Assembly (NCBI RefSeq): GCF_027587025.1
Contig: NZ_JAPPTI010000001.1
Location: 496,001-560,000 of the forward strand
Origin: Vibrio sp. LaRot3
Lineage (GTDB): Bacteria; Pseudomonadota; Gammaproteobacteria; Enterobacterales; Vibrionaceae
DNA length: 64,000 nt
Direction: 5' to 3'
This document shows positions 44,012 to 53,802 of the stretch, in pieces (position 1 is the first letter of the stretch; each line of letters begins with the position of its first letter). The notes under the pieces were generated by a model, which ran no database searches, was not told the origin of the DNA, and was given only the letters and a program-made list of their open reading frames with translations. Made by a program: the position numbers and the translations under genes.

Positions 44012-45064
44012 GTGGAAGTTCGTCATAACTGGACAGTGGCAGAAGTTCGCCAACTGATGGATAAGCCGTTTATGGATTTGCTGTTTGAAGCGCAGTTAAC
44101 TCATAGACAATTTCAGCAGCACAACCATGTGCAAGTGAGCACGCTACTTTCAATCAAAACTGGCGCATGCCCTGAGGATTGCAAGTACTGCCCTCAAAGT
44201 GCTCGCTATACCACTGACATTGAGAAAGAACGCTTGATGGAAGTCGAGCGTGTGTTGGATGCGGCTCAAAAAGCTAAAAATGCTGGGTCAACTCGTTTCT
44301 GTATGGGGGCTGCGTGGAAAAATCCTAAAGCTCGAGACATGCCACATCTGACGAGCATGATCAAAGGTGTCAAAGGAATGGGTTTAGAGACCTGTATGAC
44401 ACTAGGTATGTTAACGTCGGAACAGGCGGAAGAGTTGGCTGATGCCGGCCTAGATTATTACAACCACAACCTGGATACGTCTCCCGAATTTTACGGCAGC
44501 ATTATTACTACTCGAACTTACCAAGATCGTTTAGATACACTGTCACATGTGCGTGATGCCGGAATGAAAATCTGCTCTGGTGGCATTATTGGTATGGGAG
44601 AGAGCGCCAGCGATCGCGCCGGCCTGTTAGTTGAACTGGCTAACTTACCGACTCACCCTGAAAGTGTGCCTATCAATATGCTGGTCAAGGTAAAAGGGAC
44701 GCCATTAGAAGACGTTGATGACGTTGAGCCTTTTGACTTCATCCGTTTGATAGCCATCGCACGCATCATGATGCCAGCTTCCGCTGTGCGCTTATCAGCG
44801 GGTCGTGAAAACATGAACGAGCAAATGCAAACCTTGTGTTTTATGGCGGGTGCAAATTCGATTTTCTACGGTTGTAAGTTACTGACGACGCCAAACCCTT
44901 CCGAAGATAAAGATATGATGCTGTTCAATAAACTTGGCATCAATAGTCAGCAAGTTTCGCAAAAACCAGACGAAATCGAAGAGAACGATTTGCTTGATCG
45001 CGTTGTTGAACGTGTAGCCGCAAGACCAACCGCAGACGATCTATTTTATGATGCCAGCGTTTAA
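44012..45064 (+). CDS. bioB: Biotin synthase
   Basis: 350 residues. Radical-SAM enzyme that inserts sulfur into dethiobiotin. The SAM-cluster cysteines are C53, C57 and C60 in [34 protein letters not shown] and RLSAGRENM (cluster-2 Arg) are intact. GTG start at 44012 preceded by AAGGAAA. Overlaps bioF by 17 bases. Confidence 0.97.
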   Translation: MEVRHNWTVAEVRQLMDKPFMDLLFEAQLTHRQFQQHNHVQVSTLLSIKTGACPEDCKYCPQSARYTTDIEKERLMEVERVLDAAQKAKNAGSTRFCMGAAWKNPKARDMPHLTSMIKGVKGMGLETCMTLGMLTSEQAEELADAGLDYYNHNLDTSPEFYGSIITTRTYQDRLDTLSHVRDAGMKICSGGIIGMGESASDRAGLLVELANLPTHPESVPINMLVKVKGTPLEDVDDVEPFDFIRLIAIARIMMPASAVRLSAGRENMNEQMQTLCFMAGANSIFYGCKLLTTPNPSEDKDMMLFNKLGINSQQVSQKPDEIEENDLLDRVVERVAARPTADDLFYDASV

Positions 45065-46199
45065 CCAACGTTTTGAACGAGCGTTGGCTAAGAGAGAGTC
45101 GTCCGGTTTAACAAGACAGCTATCAGCTATCAAAGATGGCAATCAAGCCCACATGTCTTCGAATTTAAAGTATTGGGTTAACTTCTCCAATAATGATTAT
45201 TTAGGGCTTGCCGCAGACGCAATGCTCAGCCGAGAATGGCAACGTGGCATTGACCTTTACGGTAATGGTAGTGCCGCATCTCCCTTGGTGACGGGGTTTA
45301 GTCCAGCGCATCATGAGCTGGAAGCGAAGCTGTGTAGCTGGCTTGGCTATTCGCGAGCGGTGCTATTTAGCTCCGGTTTCGCGGCAAATCAAGCGTTGCT
45401 ATTTAGTTTGTTAGAAAGTGGAGACGCTCTACTGCAAGATAAGCTAAACCACGCCTCGCTAATGGAGGCGGGCATGTTGTCCCCTGCAAACATGCGCCGA
45501 TTTCGTCACAACGACTCACAGCATGCAAGCCAGCTTATTGACGCAACTACTAATACTTTCGTGGTTACTGAGGGTGTTTTTAGCATGGATGGCGACCAAG
45601 CGCCTCTGCGAGAGCTCGAGCGACTACGCAGTCAACATTGTTGGCTGGTGGTGGACGATGCCCATGGTATCGGCGTACTTGGTGATGAGGGTAAAGGCAG
45701 CTGCGATGTCGCAGGAGTAACTCCGGATATTTTGGTCGTCACCTTTGGTAAAGCGTTTGGTCTAAGTGGCGCAGCGATTTTGTGTAATCACACCATTGGC
45801 GACTACCTAACGCAGTTTGCTCGCCATCATGTCTATTCAACCGCCATTCCTCCTGCTCAAGCCCATGCATTAAGCGCCGCGATTGATCTTATATCCACTC
45901 AGCAGTGGCGAAGAGATAAGCTTGTTGAACTGTCACATTGCTACGATAGTCAGTTTGGACATTGCAATGAGTTTGTCGCGACAAATACCCCAATAAAGCC
46001 ATTAATGGTTTGTGATGAGAAGAAGACGCTAGAGATTGCAGCAAAGGCTCGTGAACTGGGCTTTTGGTTAACGGCAATTCGTCCGCCAACGGTGCCAAAA
46101 GGTAAGGCAAGGCTGCGCATCACTTTAACGGCGAATCATCGCTTAGCTGAAATACGTGCACTGGCGAATGCGATAACCCCATTACTAACAAGGAACTAA
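45048..46199 (+). CDS. bioF: 8-amino-7-oxononanoate synthase
   Basis: 383 residues. PLP enzyme joining pimeloyl thioester and alanine. [45 protein letters not shown] and [12 protein letters not shown] with PLP-binding K235 are seen. It begins inside the end of bioB (17-base overlap, no strong ribosome site), so translation is coupled. Two adjacent ATGs (45048, 45051) cannot be told apart. Confidence 0.96.
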   Translation: MMPAFNQRFERALAKRESSGLTRQLSAIKDGNQAHMSSNLKYWVNFSNNDYLGLAADAMLSREWQRGIDLYGNGSAASPLVTGFSPAHHELEAKLCSWLGYSRAVLFSSGFAANQALLFSLLESGDALLQDKLNHASLMEAGMLSPANMRRFRHNDSQHASQLIDATTNTFVVTEGVFSMDGDQAPLRELERLRSQHCWLVVDDAHGIGVLGDEGKGSCDVAGVTPDILVVTFGKAFGLSGAAILCNHTIGDYLTQFARHHVYSTAIPPAQAHALSAAIDLISTQQWRRDKLVELSHCYDSQFGHCNEFVATNTPIKPLMVCDEKKTLEIAAKARELGFWLTAIRPPTVPKGKARLRITLTANHRLAEIRALANAITPLLTRN

Positions 46200-46202
46200 T
46201 GG

Positions 46203-47033
46203 ATGGCACAAGTAGTATTAGTTGATTCATCTCCTTTAATGGTCAATCAAACCTGTAAAGCGTCAGTCGCCGCCGCTTTTAGCAAAGCGGCCGAAGGTTA
46301 TGACAATCATGCTGAGTTTCAGCGTAACGTTGGCTTGCGGTTGCTTGAACATTTACCCCAAAACTTAACCGGAAAAAGAGTGCTCGATCTTGGGTGCGGC
46401 ACGGGATTTTTTAGTCAGCGGTTACTTGATAGAGGAGCGCAGGTCGTTTGCTGTGATTTATCGCAAGCGATGCTCGATAAAGCGAAGCAAAGGTGCGGGA
46501 CAAGCAATATCGAATATCGCTGTGGTGATGCAGAAGACTTACCATTTTGTGACGATCAATTTGATTATGTTTTTTCGAGTTTGGCCTTACAGTGGTGTGA
46601 TGATTTATCTGTGCCGCTGAAAGAAATACGCCGAGTAGTGAAGCCTAACGGGCAAGCGCTGTTCTCAACATTGTTGGATGGCTCTCTTATTGAGCTCAAG
46701 AATGCATGGGGAAAAGTTGATACATATCAACACGTGAATGACTTTGTCTCTCTCAATCAGGTAAAAATTGCGTTAGCGCAAGCTCACTGCCAAAACCATC
46801 ACTTAGACTTGCCAACCATAGTGGTTTGGTATGATCGCGCTTTCTCACTGATGCGAGATTTAAAAGGCATAGGTGCGAACTACGTGGTGAGCGATGCGAA
46901 TGGGCGATCTCAAGGGTTAACCAGTCGTCAGGCACTCATACAAGTAGAGCGAGAATATCAAACGTTTGAAAAAAACCATCAGGGTCTTCTACCCGCAACA
47001 TATCAGGTTTGTTTGGGGATTATTAATCTATGA
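46203..47033 (+). CDS. bioC: Malonyl-ACP O-methyltransferase
   Basis: 276 residues. SAM methyltransferase that caps malonyl-ACP to start pimelate assembly. Seen: [19 protein letters not shown] at the start, motif [29 protein letters not shown] and [25 protein letters not shown] precedes ATG 46203. Ends in ATGA shared with bioD. No bioH or bioG esterase is in the window. Confidence 0.94.
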   Translation: MAQVVLVDSSPLMVNQTCKASVAAAFSKAAEGYDNHAEFQRNVGLRLLEHLPQNLTGKRVLDLGCGTGFFSQRLLDRGAQVVCCDLSQAMLDKAKQRCGTSNIEYRCGDAEDLPFCDDQFDYVFSSLALQWCDDLSVPLKEIRRVVKPNGQALFSTLLDGSLIELKNAWGKVDTYQHVNDFVSLNQVKIALAQAHCQNHHLDLPTIVVWYDRAFSLMRDLKGIGANYVVSDANGRSQGLTSRQALIQVEREYQTFEKNHQGLLPATYQVCLGIINL

Positions 47034-47713
47034 TTGATGCATTTTTTATTGCTGGTACGGATACCGATGTTGGAAAAACTGTTGCTTCAAAAGCGATTCT
47101 AAACGCTTTAGAAGCACAAAACTTAAATACGATTGGCTATAAACCTGTCGCTGCGGGCAGCGATAAGACAGAGCAGGGGCTGCGTAACTCGGACGCGCTG
47201 TATCTGCAAAACGCTGCAACGGTGGAAGTAGATTACGATCTAGTCAACCCTTATGCGCTTGAGCTACCGGCTTCTCCGCACATTGCTGCTAAGCGTGAAA
47301 ACGTAGTGATCGATTACTCTGTATTAAGTAAAACATTGGCGCAACATAAGCAAAATTCAGACATCGTATTAGTGGAAGGTGCTGGCGGTTGGCGTGTTCC
47401 TGTTTCAGATACGGATTGTCTTTCTACTTGGGTACAGCAAGAAAACTTACCTGTGGTATTAGTGGTAGGCATTAAACTCGGCTGCTTGAGCCATGCGCTT
47501 CTGACACTTGATGCAATCAAAGCTGATGGCCTTAATGTTGTTGGTTGGGTCGCTAACCGCATTAACCCTGGCACAGAGCACTACGCTGAAATCATTGAAA
47601 TGCTAGAGCAAAAAATCGATGCGCCTAAAATTGGTGAAATCCCGTACGTACCAAGTGTGAAGCGTAAAGATCTTGCTAAATATATTGATGTCTCGCCATT
47701 AATTAAGGCTTGA
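47030..47713 (+). CDS. bioD: Dethiobiotin synthetase
   Basis: 227 residues. ATP-dependent carboxylation of diaminopelargonate and ring closure. [19 protein letters not shown] is the P-loop with family-specific Thr/Asp; [16 protein letters not shown] and [12 protein letters not shown] follow. ATGA overlap with bioC; last gene of bioBFCD. Confidence 0.96.
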   Translation: MIDAFFIAGTDTDVGKTVASKAILNALEAQNLNTIGYKPVAAGSDKTEQGLRNSDALYLQNAATVEVDYDLVNPYALELPASPHIAAKRENVVIDYSVLSKTLAQHKQNSDIVLVEGAGGWRVPVSDTDCLSTWVQQENLPVVLVVGIKLGCLSHALLTLDAIKADGLNVVGWVANRINPGTEHYAEIIEMLEQKIDAPKIGEIPYVPSVKRKDLAKYIDVSPLIKA

Positions 47714-47726
47714 TTGAAAAGAACTT

Positions 47727-47759
47727 AAAACGGGCTGCTAAATGGCAGCCCGTTTTTTT
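47727..47759 (+). terminator. Rho-independent terminator of bioBFCD
   Basis: AAAACGGGCTGC / GCAGCCCGTTTT stem, six-base loop, T7 tail. Confidence 0.92.
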
Positions 47760-47801
47760 ATTGTCACAGCTAGGTGAGCTAGCGGCGGTTTCGTTAGCCG
47801 A

Positions 47802-47969
47802 TTACTTATCGCTGTTAAGCCCCATTAATGCTGCTTGAGTTTCAATGACACGCTTTTGCAACACTTGCTCTGACGAAATGCCCAGCTGTTGCTTTGCTTC
47901 ATCTTCTGTTAACCCTAGGTGGCAGCACAATAGGTCGATAGCCATTTGATAGTCATTAGTTTCAGCCAT
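47802..47969 (-). CDS. Conserved-looking small acidic protein, unknown function
   Basis: 55 residues beginning MAETNDYQMAIDLLCCHLGL and continuing TEDEAKQQLGISSEQVLQKR, ending NSDK. It has AAGGA nine bases before the ATG, an intact stop and amphipathic helix pattern with a helix-turn-helix-like EDEAKQQLGISSEQV, and a Cys-Cys pair. I do not recognise a family. The gene lies alone on the minus strand between the bioD terminator and the htpX leader. Its strong ribosome site and balanced composition make it more than chance. Confidence 0.65.
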   Translation of the reverse strand: MAETNDYQMAIDLLCCHLGLTEDEAKQQLGISSEQVLQKRVIETQAALMGLNSDK

Positions 47970-48319
47970 TTTTAACGTTCCTTCGTTTCAAACGAATTGT
48001 TTATTCTTTAGGAAAATAGCAGTTTTTGTCTCAACCACAATACGACCAAAGTCTAAAGAGTTTGAAGGCTCAGACAGCGAATGAGACCGATTTACAGCGA
48101 AGGATTGAGACTTGATGAAAACAAATGTATCAATTTGCTTCCAACGCTTGTGTTTAAAGTGATTAGACTATATTTATACCGTAACTGATGAGTTAAGTGA
48201 TTTAGCGAAGTTGGTCTGTTAAAGCCGTATTAAGAATCGGCGACTGAGTAGGTATAGTTGATATAAAACCCACTATAAGTGCTCTGAATAATTAAAGCTT
48301 CCTGTTTCGGAGAAAAGTA
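47970..48319. other. Control region upstream of htpX
   Basis: 350 bases without a gene. It must hold the promoters of the small minus-strand gene and htpX. I searched for a heat-shock type promoter (CTTGAA-N13-15-CCCCAT) and found only weak matches (CCCACTATA near 48269), so none is claimed. Confidence 0.4.
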
Positions 48320-49189
48320 ATGAAGCGAGTAATGTTATTTCTAGCCACTAACTTAGCGGTTGTGCTAGTTCTTAGCGTTGTATTAAATATTGTTTACGCA
48401 GTCACCGGTATGCAGTCGGGCAGTTTGTTTGGCCTGTTGATCATGGCAGCGGTGTTTGGTTTTGGCGGCTCATTTATCTCACTACTAATGTCTAAGGGCA
48501 TGGCACTGCGTTCAGTGGGTGGTATGGTGATTGAAAGCCCACGTAACGAAACAGAGCACTGGCTACTGGAAACGGTTCGTCGTCAATCTGAGCAAGTAGG
48601 CATTGGTATGCCAACGGTTGCGATTTACGATTCCGCGGATATCAACGCATTCGCTACCGGTGCTAAGCGAGATGATTCATTGGTAGCGGTATCGACTGGT
48701 CTGCTGCACAACATGACACGCGATGAGGCAGAAGCGGTTCTTGCTCATGAAGTGAGTCATATCGCCAACGGTGACATGGTTACGATGACGCTAATGCAGG
48801 GTGTGGTGAATACTTTTGTTATTTTCTTATCGCGCTTTATTGCTAACATCGTTGCGTCTAATAACAGCGACGAAGAAGGCCAAGGTAGCAATATGATGGT
48901 TTACTTCGGTGTTTCGATGGTGCTTGAACTTGTATTTGGTTTCTTAGCAAGCTTTATCACAATGTGGTACAGCCGCCATCGTGAGTTTCATGCTGATGCC
49001 GGTGCAGCTCGCTTAGTTGGTAAAGAGAAAATGATTGCTGCACTTGAGCGCTTGAAAGTGAGCCATGAATCTCAGCTAGAAGGTTCTATGATGGCGTTTG
49101 GTATTAATGGCAAACGTTCTATGACTGAATTATTGATGAGTCACCCACCGCTTGATAAGCGCATAAACGCACTACGCAGTGGGTTTTAA
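48320..49189 (+). CDS. htpX: Membrane zinc metalloprotease HtpX
   Basis: 289 residues (E. coli 293). Quality-control protease of the inner membrane that works with FtsH. Two N-terminal helices (~3-25, ~31-55), zinc motif HEVSH at 143-147 in [14 protein letters not shown], two more helices (~155-175, ~190-213), and the distal Glu in [19 protein letters not shown] lies 7 bases before the ATG. Single gene with terminator. Confidence 0.97.
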   Translation: MKRVMLFLATNLAVVLVLSVVLNIVYAVTGMQSGSLFGLLIMAAVFGFGGSFISLLMSKGMALRSVGGMVIESPRNETEHWLLETVRRQSEQVGIGMPTVAIYDSADINAFATGAKRDDSLVAVSTGLLHNMTRDEAEAVLAHEVSHIANGDMVTMTLMQGVVNTFVIFLSRFIANIVASNNSDEEGQGSNMMVYFGVSMVLELVFGFLASFITMWYSRHREFHADAGAARLVGKEKMIAALERLKVSHESQLEGSMMAFGINGKRSMTELLMSHPPLDKRINALRSGF

Positions 49190-49206
49190 TCTACACTAAC
49201 TAATAG

Positions 49207-49236
49207 AAAGGCTTGGTTTTTAACCAAGCCTTTTTT
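49207..49236 (+). terminator. Rho-independent terminator of htpX
   Basis: AAAGGCTTGGTT / AACCAAGCCTTT with TTT loop and T-run. Confidence 0.92.
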
Positions 49237-49270
49237 GATCCTTCCGATTTCTGCTCCGTAACATCGATTG

Positions 49271-49294
49271 TTGTACAAAAAAATATTTGTACAA
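49271..49294. promoter_or_regulatory. TGTACA palindrome 1, predicted LitR/CarH-type MerR operator
   Basis: Perfect arms TTGTACAAA (49271-49279) and TTTGTACAA (49286-49294) over six A/T bases. TGTACA half-sites are those described for light-sensing, B12-binding MerR proteins (LitR, PplR, CarH). It lies just upstream of the -35 box TTGAGC (49297-49302) of the cfa operon. Confidence 0.65.
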
Positions 49295-49296
49295 CT

Positions 49297-49324
49297 TTGA
49301 GCACTGATCTACAGTGTTTATATT
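49297..49324 (+). promoter_or_regulatory. Predicted promoter of the cfa operon
   Basis: TTGAGC (49297-49302), 16-base spacer, TATATT (49319-49324), bracketed by the two TGTACA palindromes. Confidence 0.5.
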
Positions 49325-49347
49325 GTACAAATAAAATTTTCGTACAA
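49323..49347. promoter_or_regulatory. TGTACA palindrome 2, predicted LitR/CarH-type MerR operator
   Basis: TTGTACAAAT (from 49323) faces TTTCGTACAA (ending 49347), one mismatch from a perfect palindrome of the same type as the first copy. It overlaps the -10 box and the predicted start of transcription. Confidence 0.6.
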
Positions 49348-49363
49348 CCAATGGAAGAAGTTA

Positions 49364-49783
49364 ATGGACGTAGTTGCAGTTAGTGAATTGTATAAGCAGT
49401 TAGATGGAGAACACCTTCATCTACTCGAGGATATCTATCACTCCGATGTGGTATTTGAAGATGCCGCTCACCGAATTGAAGGCCGAGAGAGCCTCTATCG
49501 TTACTTTGAAAACCTTTATCAAAATGTGCACTCGTGTGTGTTCCATATCAGTGAAACGCATCAGTCAGGAAACAAGGGATTTATTGTTTGGGTGATGGAT
49601 TTGCAACACCCAAAGCTGAACGCAGGGCGTGCCATTTCTGTTCATGGAGTTACCCACCTAACGTTTGCCGATCAAAAAGTGATTCATCACCGAGACTACT
49701 TTGACCTTGGTGAAATGCTTTATGAGCAACTGCCTTTGCTAGGTAGCGTGGTTCGCGCAATCAAGAGGAGGCTTGGGCAATGA
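49364..49783 (+). CDS. SnoaL/NTF2-like protein, first gene of the cfa operon
   Basis: 139 residues with an NTF2-fold cone (LYKQLDGEHLHLLEDIYHSDVVFEDAAHRIEGRESL, cited as blocks LYKQLDG and DVVFEDAAHRIEG; then HGVTHLTFADQKVIHHRDYFD). The fold holds many small isomerases and cyclases as well as non-catalytic proteins, and the substrate is unknown. GGAAG precedes the ATG. Its stop overlaps the SDR start (ATGA). It always seems to head this operon in Vibrio as far as I recall. Confidence 0.82.
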   Translation: MDVVAVSELYKQLDGEHLHLLEDIYHSDVVFEDAAHRIEGRESLYRYFENLYQNVHSCVFHISETHQSGNKGFIVWVMDLQHPKLNAGRAISVHGVTHLTFADQKVIHHRDYFDLGEMLYEQLPLLGSVVRAIKRRLGQ

Positions 49784-50505
49784 AGACAGTATTTATAACC
49801 GGAGCTACCTCAGGCATTGGTGAGCAGTTGTGCAGAGATTACGCCAATCAAGGCTTCAATGTTGTGGCATGTGGCCGCAATCGCGCGAAGCTTGATGCGC
49901 TTGCTGCTCAGTACTCTACGTTATCCACTTTGAAATTTGATGTGACAGATCGTGAGCAAATACATGATGCGTTAGCCCAGCTAAGGCAGACCCCAGACAT
50001 TTGGCTGCTAAATGCGGGGGATTGTGAATATATTGATGGTGGCCAACTTAACTCGGAGCTGATTCGACGAGTTTTTGATGTGAATTTCTTGGGTGTTGTT
50101 AACTTGATAGAAGCGGCTCAACAACGTTTTCAAAAGGGACATCAGCTGGTTGTTATTGGATCCATTTCGAGTGAGGTTGCATTGCCTCGCGCCGAAGCTT
50201 ATGGGGCATCGAAAGCCGCTCTGAGCTATTTAGTTCGCACTTTGCAGACGACACTAAAGCCAAAAGGTGTGCACGTAAGTCTTGTGCTTCCGGGCTTTGT
50301 TAAAACGCCACTGACAGACAAAAACACCTTCGATATGCCGGCCATCGTTACAGTAAGCCAAGCCTCTAATGCGATACGCGAAGGGATCGAGCAATTCAAG
50401 CCATTCATTTATTTTCCCAAACGATTCACTCTACTTTTACGACTTATTGCCAGTTTGCCCTACCAGTGGCAAAGCGTCATTACTGCCAAGTTAATTAAGG
50501 ACTAA
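49780..50505 (+). CDS. Short-chain dehydrogenase/reductase
   Basis: 241 residues. Rossmann loop TGATSGIG at 7-14, NAG in LLNAGDCEY, Ser of the active site in VIGSISSEVALPRA, and Tyr141-X3-Lys145 in AYGASKAAL. A catalytic SDR; the substrate is unknown but is probably lipid-linked given the operon. Coupled to both neighbours (ATGA overlap upstream, 3-base gap downstream). Confidence 0.88.
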   Translation: MKTVFITGATSGIGEQLCRDYANQGFNVVACGRNRAKLDALAAQYSTLSTLKFDVTDREQIHDALAQLRQTPDIWLLNAGDCEYIDGGQLNSELIRRVFDVNFLGVVNLIEAAQQRFQKGHQLVVIGSISSEVALPRAEAYGASKAALSYLVRTLQTTLKPKGVHVSLVLPGFVKTPLTDKNTFDMPAIVTVSQASNAIREGIEQFKPFIYFPKRFTLLLRLIASLPYQWQSVITAKLIKD

Positions 50506-50508
50506 ATA

Positions 50509-51783
50509 ATGAAAATTGCCATTATAGGAACAGGGATATCTGGGCTAACTTGCGGTTATCACCTACATCGAGAGCATGACATTACGTTGTTTGAAGCCAA
50601 TGATTATATTGGGGGACATACAGCTACAGTGGACGTGGAACAAGGTGGGAAGAAGTACGCCGTCGATACTGGTTTTATTGTTTATAACGATCGCACGTAC
50701 CCTAATTTCATTCGGATGATGAATGAGGTAGGCGTTGAAGGTATTGCTACTGAAATGAGCTTTAGTGTCTCCAATAGAGCTAACGGTCTGGAGTATAACG
50801 GCCACACTATTTCTACCTTGTTTGCTCAGCGGAGCAATTGGTTAAAACCAAAATTTTATTACTTTATTTATGAGATTTTGCGATTTAACAAGCTGGTCAA
50901 ACAGCAAGCCGAATGCAGCACCGAAGAAGAAAAAACACTTGGCGAGTTTTTAAATCAAAATGGCTTTTCTGACTACTTCAGTGACAACTATATCTTGCCG
51001 ATGGGCGCTGCTATTTGGTCGTCGACACTTGCGGATATGCGCGCATTTCCTTTGGGTTTCTTTGCTCGATTCTTTTTAAATCATGGTTTGCTAGATGTGG
51101 TTAATCGTCCGCAATGGTATGTCATAAAAGGGGGCTCAAAGCAGTACATACCTGCTTTGACTCAGGGGTTTGAAGATCGTATTAAATTAAACAGTCCAGT
51201 CTCTTCTGTTTGGCGAGATATATCAGGTGTCCACCTCATGGTTAACGGGCAAATAGAGAGCTTTGACCATGTCATTTTTGCGTGTCATAGCGATCAGGCT
51301 CTCGCCATGTTGCAGTCACCGACCAGTGAAGAACTGGAAGTGCTTGGTGCGCTAACCTATCAAACGAACCAAGTGGTGCTGCATACCGATACCTCTTTAC
51401 TACCTGAGCGCAAAGCCGCTTGGGCAGCTTGGAATTATCGTTTATCGGGGCAGGGGGAGGATTCGCCGCCAACGCTCACCTACAACATGAATATTTTACA
51501 GCACATTGAAGCGCCAACGACGTTCTGTGTCTCGCTCAATAGTTCGGATTGTATCGATGACGATAAAATTCTAGCGACTTTTAACTATAGTCATCCGGTG
51601 TTTAGCCAACAAACACTGCTTGCACAGCACAAGCGACCTCAGATTAATGGTCAGTTCCACACATGGTTTTGTGGGGCTTATTGGTACAACGGCTTCCATG
51701 AAGATGGAGTAAAAAGTGCGTTGGATGTAGTGCGTGAGATAGAAAATATTACGCTGGATTCTCACGTGCAAGGAGCGGCTTAG
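50509..51783 (+). CDS. FAD-dependent amine-oxidase-like (NAD/FAD-binding) oxidoreductase
   Basis: 424 residues. N-terminal dinucleotide fold IAIIGTGISGLTCGYHL, then TLFEANDYIGGHTATVDV, typical of flavin amine oxidases and desaturase-like flavoproteins. C-terminal FHTWFCGAYWYNGFHEDGVKSAL closes the FAD site. In cfa operons this protein may act on membrane fatty acids together with the methyltransferase; some related flavoproteins oxidise cyclopropane or furan fatty-acid precursors. Exact reaction not determined. Confidence 0.87.
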   Translation: MKIAIIGTGISGLTCGYHLHREHDITLFEANDYIGGHTATVDVEQGGKKYAVDTGFIVYNDRTYPNFIRMMNEVGVEGIATEMSFSVSNRANGLEYNGHTISTLFAQRSNWLKPKFYYFIYEILRFNKLVKQQAECSTEEEKTLGEFLNQNGFSDYFSDNYILPMGAAIWSSTLADMRAFPLGFFARFFLNHGLLDVVNRPQWYVIKGGSKQYIPALTQGFEDRIKLNSPVSSVWRDISGVHLMVNGQIESFDHVIFACHSDQALAMLQSPTSEELEVLGALTYQTNQVVLHTDTSLLPERKAAWAAWNYRLSGQGEDSPPTLTYNMNILQHIEAPTTFCVSLNSSDCIDDDKILATFNYSHPVFSQQTLLAQHKRPQINGQFHTWFCGAYWYNGFHEDGVKSALDVVREIENITLDSHVQGAA

Positions 51784-51784
51784 C

Positions 51785-52552
51785 ATGAAGGATATCGGGC
51801 GCTCAGCTTTGTTAGTGGGGAATGTGCGTCACCGACGCTTTTCACCGGTGGCTCATAGCTTAAATTACCCGTTATTTATGCCTTGCTTGGATCTCGACCA
51901 CTTACCACAGGTGTTTAATCAAGTTTGGGGAATGGGTGAAAAGTGGTGGCATTGGGCAAGATTTCACAGAGATGATTATCTCGGCACTGGCGAGCTTAAA
52001 CTCGCCGTTCAAGACAAAGTGTTTGAATTAACGGGTGAGCGACTGAATGGCCGGGTTGAGGCGGTGATTCATCTACGCTACATGGGCATCTACTTTAGTC
52101 CCGTCAATTTTTATTACCTTTACGATGAAGAACAACACTGGCGCTATTTATTGGCTGAGGTCAGCAATACCCCATGGAACGAGAGGCATTACTACGCGAT
52201 TCCTGCTACTGAAAGCGGGCGCTGGCAGCATGAAAAAGCGTTCCATGTCTCGCCTTTTAACCCGATACAGCAGCGCTACGAGTGGAAAACAAAGCCGCTC
52301 AACCAACGTTTGAATGTTCATCTTGAGTGTCATCGCGAAGAAAAAGAGTTTGATGCGACGCTCATGATGAAGAAACAACCGTTGAATTCAAAAACCTTAA
52401 TCAGACATCTGATCGCTACGCCCATCATGGCAGTAAAAGTGACCATTGGCATTTATTGGCATGCATTCAAATTGTGGATGAAAGGCGCACCTTTTTATTC
52501 GCATCCTAAGTCAGACAGGGCTGCCATTTCAAAGCACAACAAAGGAGCTTAG
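51785..52552 (+). CDS. DUF1365 family protein
   Basis: 255 residues. RHRRFSPVAHSLNYPLFMPCLDLDHL and FHRDDYLG are the conserved start of DUF1365, followed by LRYMGIYFSPVNFYYLYD and KAFHVSPFNPIQQRYEW. The function is not known; the family is almost always beside the FAD protein and Cfa, so it belongs to the same lipid pathway. One base separates it from the upstream stop. Confidence 0.9.
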   Translation: MKDIGRSALLVGNVRHRRFSPVAHSLNYPLFMPCLDLDHLPQVFNQVWGMGEKWWHWARFHRDDYLGTGELKLAVQDKVFELTGERLNGRVEAVIHLRYMGIYFSPVNFYYLYDEEQHWRYLLAEVSNTPWNERHYYAIPATESGRWQHEKAFHVSPFNPIQQRYEWKTKPLNQRLNVHLECHREEKEFDATLMMKKQPLNSKTLIRHLIATPIMAVKVTIGIYWHAFKLWMKGAPFYSHPKSDRAAISKHNKGA

Positions 52553-52555
52553 AAG

Positions 52556-53800
52556 ATGATGACAACACAAACAATGACGCTTCCAAGCCATTTATCGACA
52601 GTTGAAAAGAGCGCAAGAAGCTTTGCATTCGCATGCTTATCGAAAATTACCGCCGGAACGTTAACGGTGGTTGAACAATTCGGACAGGGTAAGGCAGTTC
52701 ATCGAGAGAGTTTTGGTGGCAATAATGATAATCAACTAAAAGCGGTTATTGAGGTGAAACACCCGCAGTTTTATTCACGTTTGTTAAAAGGGGGCAGTAT
52801 CGCCGCTGGTGAGGCCTATATGGACGGCTGGTGGGATAGCCCAAATTTAACAGACCTCATGGAGTTAATGGCACGTAATTTATCAGCGCTTGATAGCATT
52901 GAAAGTAGAATGACTTGGCTGTCGGTACTCGCTACCAAAGCCTCTCATTGGTTTAATCGTAATACGGTCGTCAATTCAGAGAAAAATATTCGCGAGCACT
53001 ATGACCTGAGTAATGCCTTGTATGAAACATTTCTAGATAAAAGAATGCTTTATTCATCTGGTATCTATCAAAGTCCCTTAGATTCGTTAGAACAAGCCCA
53101 AATCAACAAAATGGAGCGCTTATGTCAGCAGTTACAGCTGACAAAAGACGACCATGTCGTTGAAATTGGTACTGGGTGGGGTTCAATGGCGATTTACATG
53201 GCGCAGAATTACGGTTGTAAAGTGACGACCACGACCATCTCTCAAGCTCAGTACGAGTATGCACAGGCCAAAATCCAAGAGCTGGAATTAACGAAACAGA
53301 TTACGCTATTGAAAAAAGATTATCGTGATCTAGAAGGGCAATACGACAAGCTGGTCTCTATTGAGATGATCGAAGCGGTAGGTAAGCAATTCATGGCGAC
53401 CTATTTTGAAAAGTGTCAGTCTTTACTCAAACCTAAAGGTCGAATGGCAATCCAAGCCATTACTATCGCGGATCAACGTTACGATTCATACAGTAATAAT
53501 GTTGATTTCATTCAAAAATACATTTTTCCTGGTGGTTTTTTGCCATCGATAACGGCTTTAACCCAGACTTCTACTCACAGGACCGATTTAGTCTTGAGGG
53601 ACTTATTTGATATTGGTAAGGACTACGCGAAGACGTTGAACGACTGGTCTGTACGCTTTAATCAAGAGCTCGATAAGGTAGGTCGTTTAGGGTTTGATGA
53701 ACGTTTTGTTCGCATGTGGAATTATTACTTTAGCTACTGTGAGGGCGGTTTTAAAGCGCAAAGCATTAGCACTGTTCATATGACCTTTCAAAGGCCTTAA
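52556..53800 (+). CDS. cfa: Cyclopropane-fatty-acyl-phospholipid synthase family methyltransferase
   Basis: 414 residues. SAM-dependent enzyme that adds a methylene to the double bond of membrane acyl chains, or a related methyl group. Seen: SGGSIAAGEAYMDGWWDSPNLTDL (cited part AAGEAYMDGWWD), EHYDLSNALYETFLDKRMLYSSGIY, motif I VVEIGTGWGSMAIYMA, VSIEMIEAVGKQF and QKYIFPGGFLPS. The family contains more than true cyclopropane synthases: members of such operons in other bacteria methylate acyl chains on the way to furan fatty acids. Central gene of the operon. Confidence 0.9.
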   Translation: MMTTQTMTLPSHLSTVEKSARSFAFACLSKITAGTLTVVEQFGQGKAVHRESFGGNNDNQLKAVIEVKHPQFYSRLLKGGSIAAGEAYMDGWWDSPNLTDLMELMARNLSALDSIESRMTWLSVLATKASHWFNRNTVVNSEKNIREHYDLSNALYETFLDKRMLYSSGIYQSPLDSLEQAQINKMERLCQQLQLTKDDHVVEIGTGWGSMAIYMAQNYGCKVTTTTISQAQYEYAQAKIQELELTKQITLLKKDYRDLEGQYDKLVSIEMIEAVGKQFMATYFEKCQSLLKPKGRMAIQAITIADQRYDSYSNNVDFIQKYIFPGGFLPSITALTQTSTHRTDLVLRDLFDIGKDYAKTLNDWSVRFNQELDKVGRLGFDERFVRMWNYYFSYCEGGFKAQSISTVHMTFQRP

Positions 53801-53802
53801 CC

